From NCBI GenBank assembly GCA_018881555.1, contig JACAXG010000055.1, positions 2,170,001-2,234,000 on the forward strand: 64,000 bases of DNA. The letters run 5' to 3'. Source of the DNA: Amblyornis subalaris (taxonomy: Eukaryota > Chordata > Aves > Passeriformes > Ptilonorhynchidae). This document shows, in pieces, positions 63,035 through 64,000 of this stretch; position 1 is the first letter of the stretch, and each line of letters starts with the position of its first letter. Both the position numbers and the translations under genes were made by a program. The notes under the pieces are model-generated. The model did not search any database. It was not told the origin of the DNA and saw only the letters and a list, made by a program, of their open reading frames with translations.

Positions 63035-64000
63035 CAAGGAAGATGCTCTTTGTCCTTTCACAAGTTGATCCCCTTTTTTAGGCAATGGAACCTTTCTGCC
63101 ACCCTCATGCAATGCCAAGCACAAGTGACACAGGTGCAAACCCATCTGGGCATGTAGTGCTGTCAGGGCACAGATAACACCAAGTCCAAATCCTTAAAAT
63201 ACCAGACCACTCCTGACATGCCAACAACAGATTAAATTGCTAGTAGGAAGAGAATAAACCCTGATGCCTTATTTAAAGGCAACTGTTAAGACGCCACAAT
63301 GATTATCAATCTCTAAATACTCAGGCAGAGTTGTACAGGTGTGCATTCAAAATAGCATGCTGATAAATGTATTTGTAAATGAACGGTGGAGAATGCATTG
63401 TTACAGGAATCCAGAAAGTGTATACACTGAATTGCACTCAGAACCTTATTACTAAAAAAGAAATTTTTAAAAGACTAGTGACATACATGTTGGCATCAAA
63501 CTAATTTTTACAGCTCACAGACATACTTTGCTTTCAAAAGAACACAAACTCACGGAATTTGTAATTATAGTGCTATTTCAAATATGAATGCCAGACAGAC
63601 ATGCAAGAACAGTATGAATCACAGGTCTACACATGATTCAGCAAAAACAAAAGAAGAAAACCCACAGGATTCTTACTCATACTGGTTTTGATTTTCCCCA
63701 AATAGGTGGAAGAAAGCAAAAAAAAAAGANATTTCAGCATGGTTAAATAAACAGACATGCACTCCTACAACTGAAAGCATTCTCACTTAGGTATTGGTTT
63801 TCTGAAGCCCCCAACCAAAGCACTATATTCACAACAGCACACCAGTGAGCTTTTCTTGAAGGTGTACAGAACAGCACCATCTCTAACCTGTAATGCCTTC
63901 ACCAGTAATTCCAGTTAGCAATTACTCTTGGAAGGAGGGGTGTAAAAATGCACAAATTTTGAACTTTTTTCTAGACAGCTTAAAAATCAGATCTGGCATT
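63035..64000. other. intron 1 segment at window end
   Basis: AT-rich with no repeat, exon or motif recognised. A poly(A)-like run lies at 63718-63728 beside an N. Confidence 0.6.

Larger units (their letters stand above)
55671..64000 (-). other. RELN: RELN intron 1, 3' part
   Basis: Sequence upstream of exon 2 in the gene. The signal peptide and first Reeler residues (exon 1) are not found up to the window end. It holds two CR1 insertions in opposite orientations and otherwise unremarkable AT-rich DNA. Confidence 0.85.

Noticed and set aside
1..64000. tRNA, rRNA, snRNA, CRISPR arrays or bacterial-type operons
   Set aside because: No cloverleaf, box motifs or regularly spaced repeats seen; the sequence is animal intron.

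Overview
The window is vertebrate, and almost certainly bird, intronic DNA from the reelin gene (RELN), which runs on the minus strand. Two coding exons are recognisable by translation and by exact splice signals. One, at 55560-55670, encodes about residues 76-113 of human reelin. The next, at 20945-21080, encodes about residues 113-158. Both lie in the N-terminal Reeler (F-spondin-like) domain, and I number them exons 2 and 3 by the human gene. Everything else is intron: the 3' part of intron 1 (55671-64000), all of intron 2 (21081-55559, about 34.5 kb) and the 5' part of intron 3 (1-20944). I found neither exon 1 nor exon 4 here, so intron 3 is longer than 20.9 kb and intron 1 extends past the window.

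The bird assignment rests on the repeats. There are five clear CR1 LINE copies, most of them ending in the ATTCTATG-type 3' tail, one much older CR1 copy, and one solo LTR of a type common in bird genomes. I saw no mammalian SINEs or L1. The CR1 copies lie at 38260-39220(+), 42504-43225(+), 47151-47832(-), 56262-57450(+) and 62684-63034(-), with the old one at 39605-40202(+). All are 5' truncated and carry stops, frameshifts or deletions. The solo LTR (29960-30524, +) is antisense to RELN.

Layout by coordinate: 1-20944 is AT-rich intron 3 with no recognisable repeats, one weak cassette-exon candidate (3866-4029) and an ORF-rich block (7829-9492). 20945-21080 is exon 3. 21081-55559 is intron 2, which holds the LTR, three young CR1s and the old CR1. 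55560-55670 is exon 2. 55671-64000 is intron 1 with two CR1s. No other protein gene, tRNA, rRNA, CRISPR array or operon-like structure is visible. Most open frames in the window are chance frames or CR1 remnants. About 74 isolated single N bases are present, far denser before position 22.4 kb than after it.

I see no new biological system. The points most worth checking are the splice-phase consequences at exons 2 and 3, the cassette-exon candidate, a few stretches that look like conserved noncoding sequence, and the step in N density.
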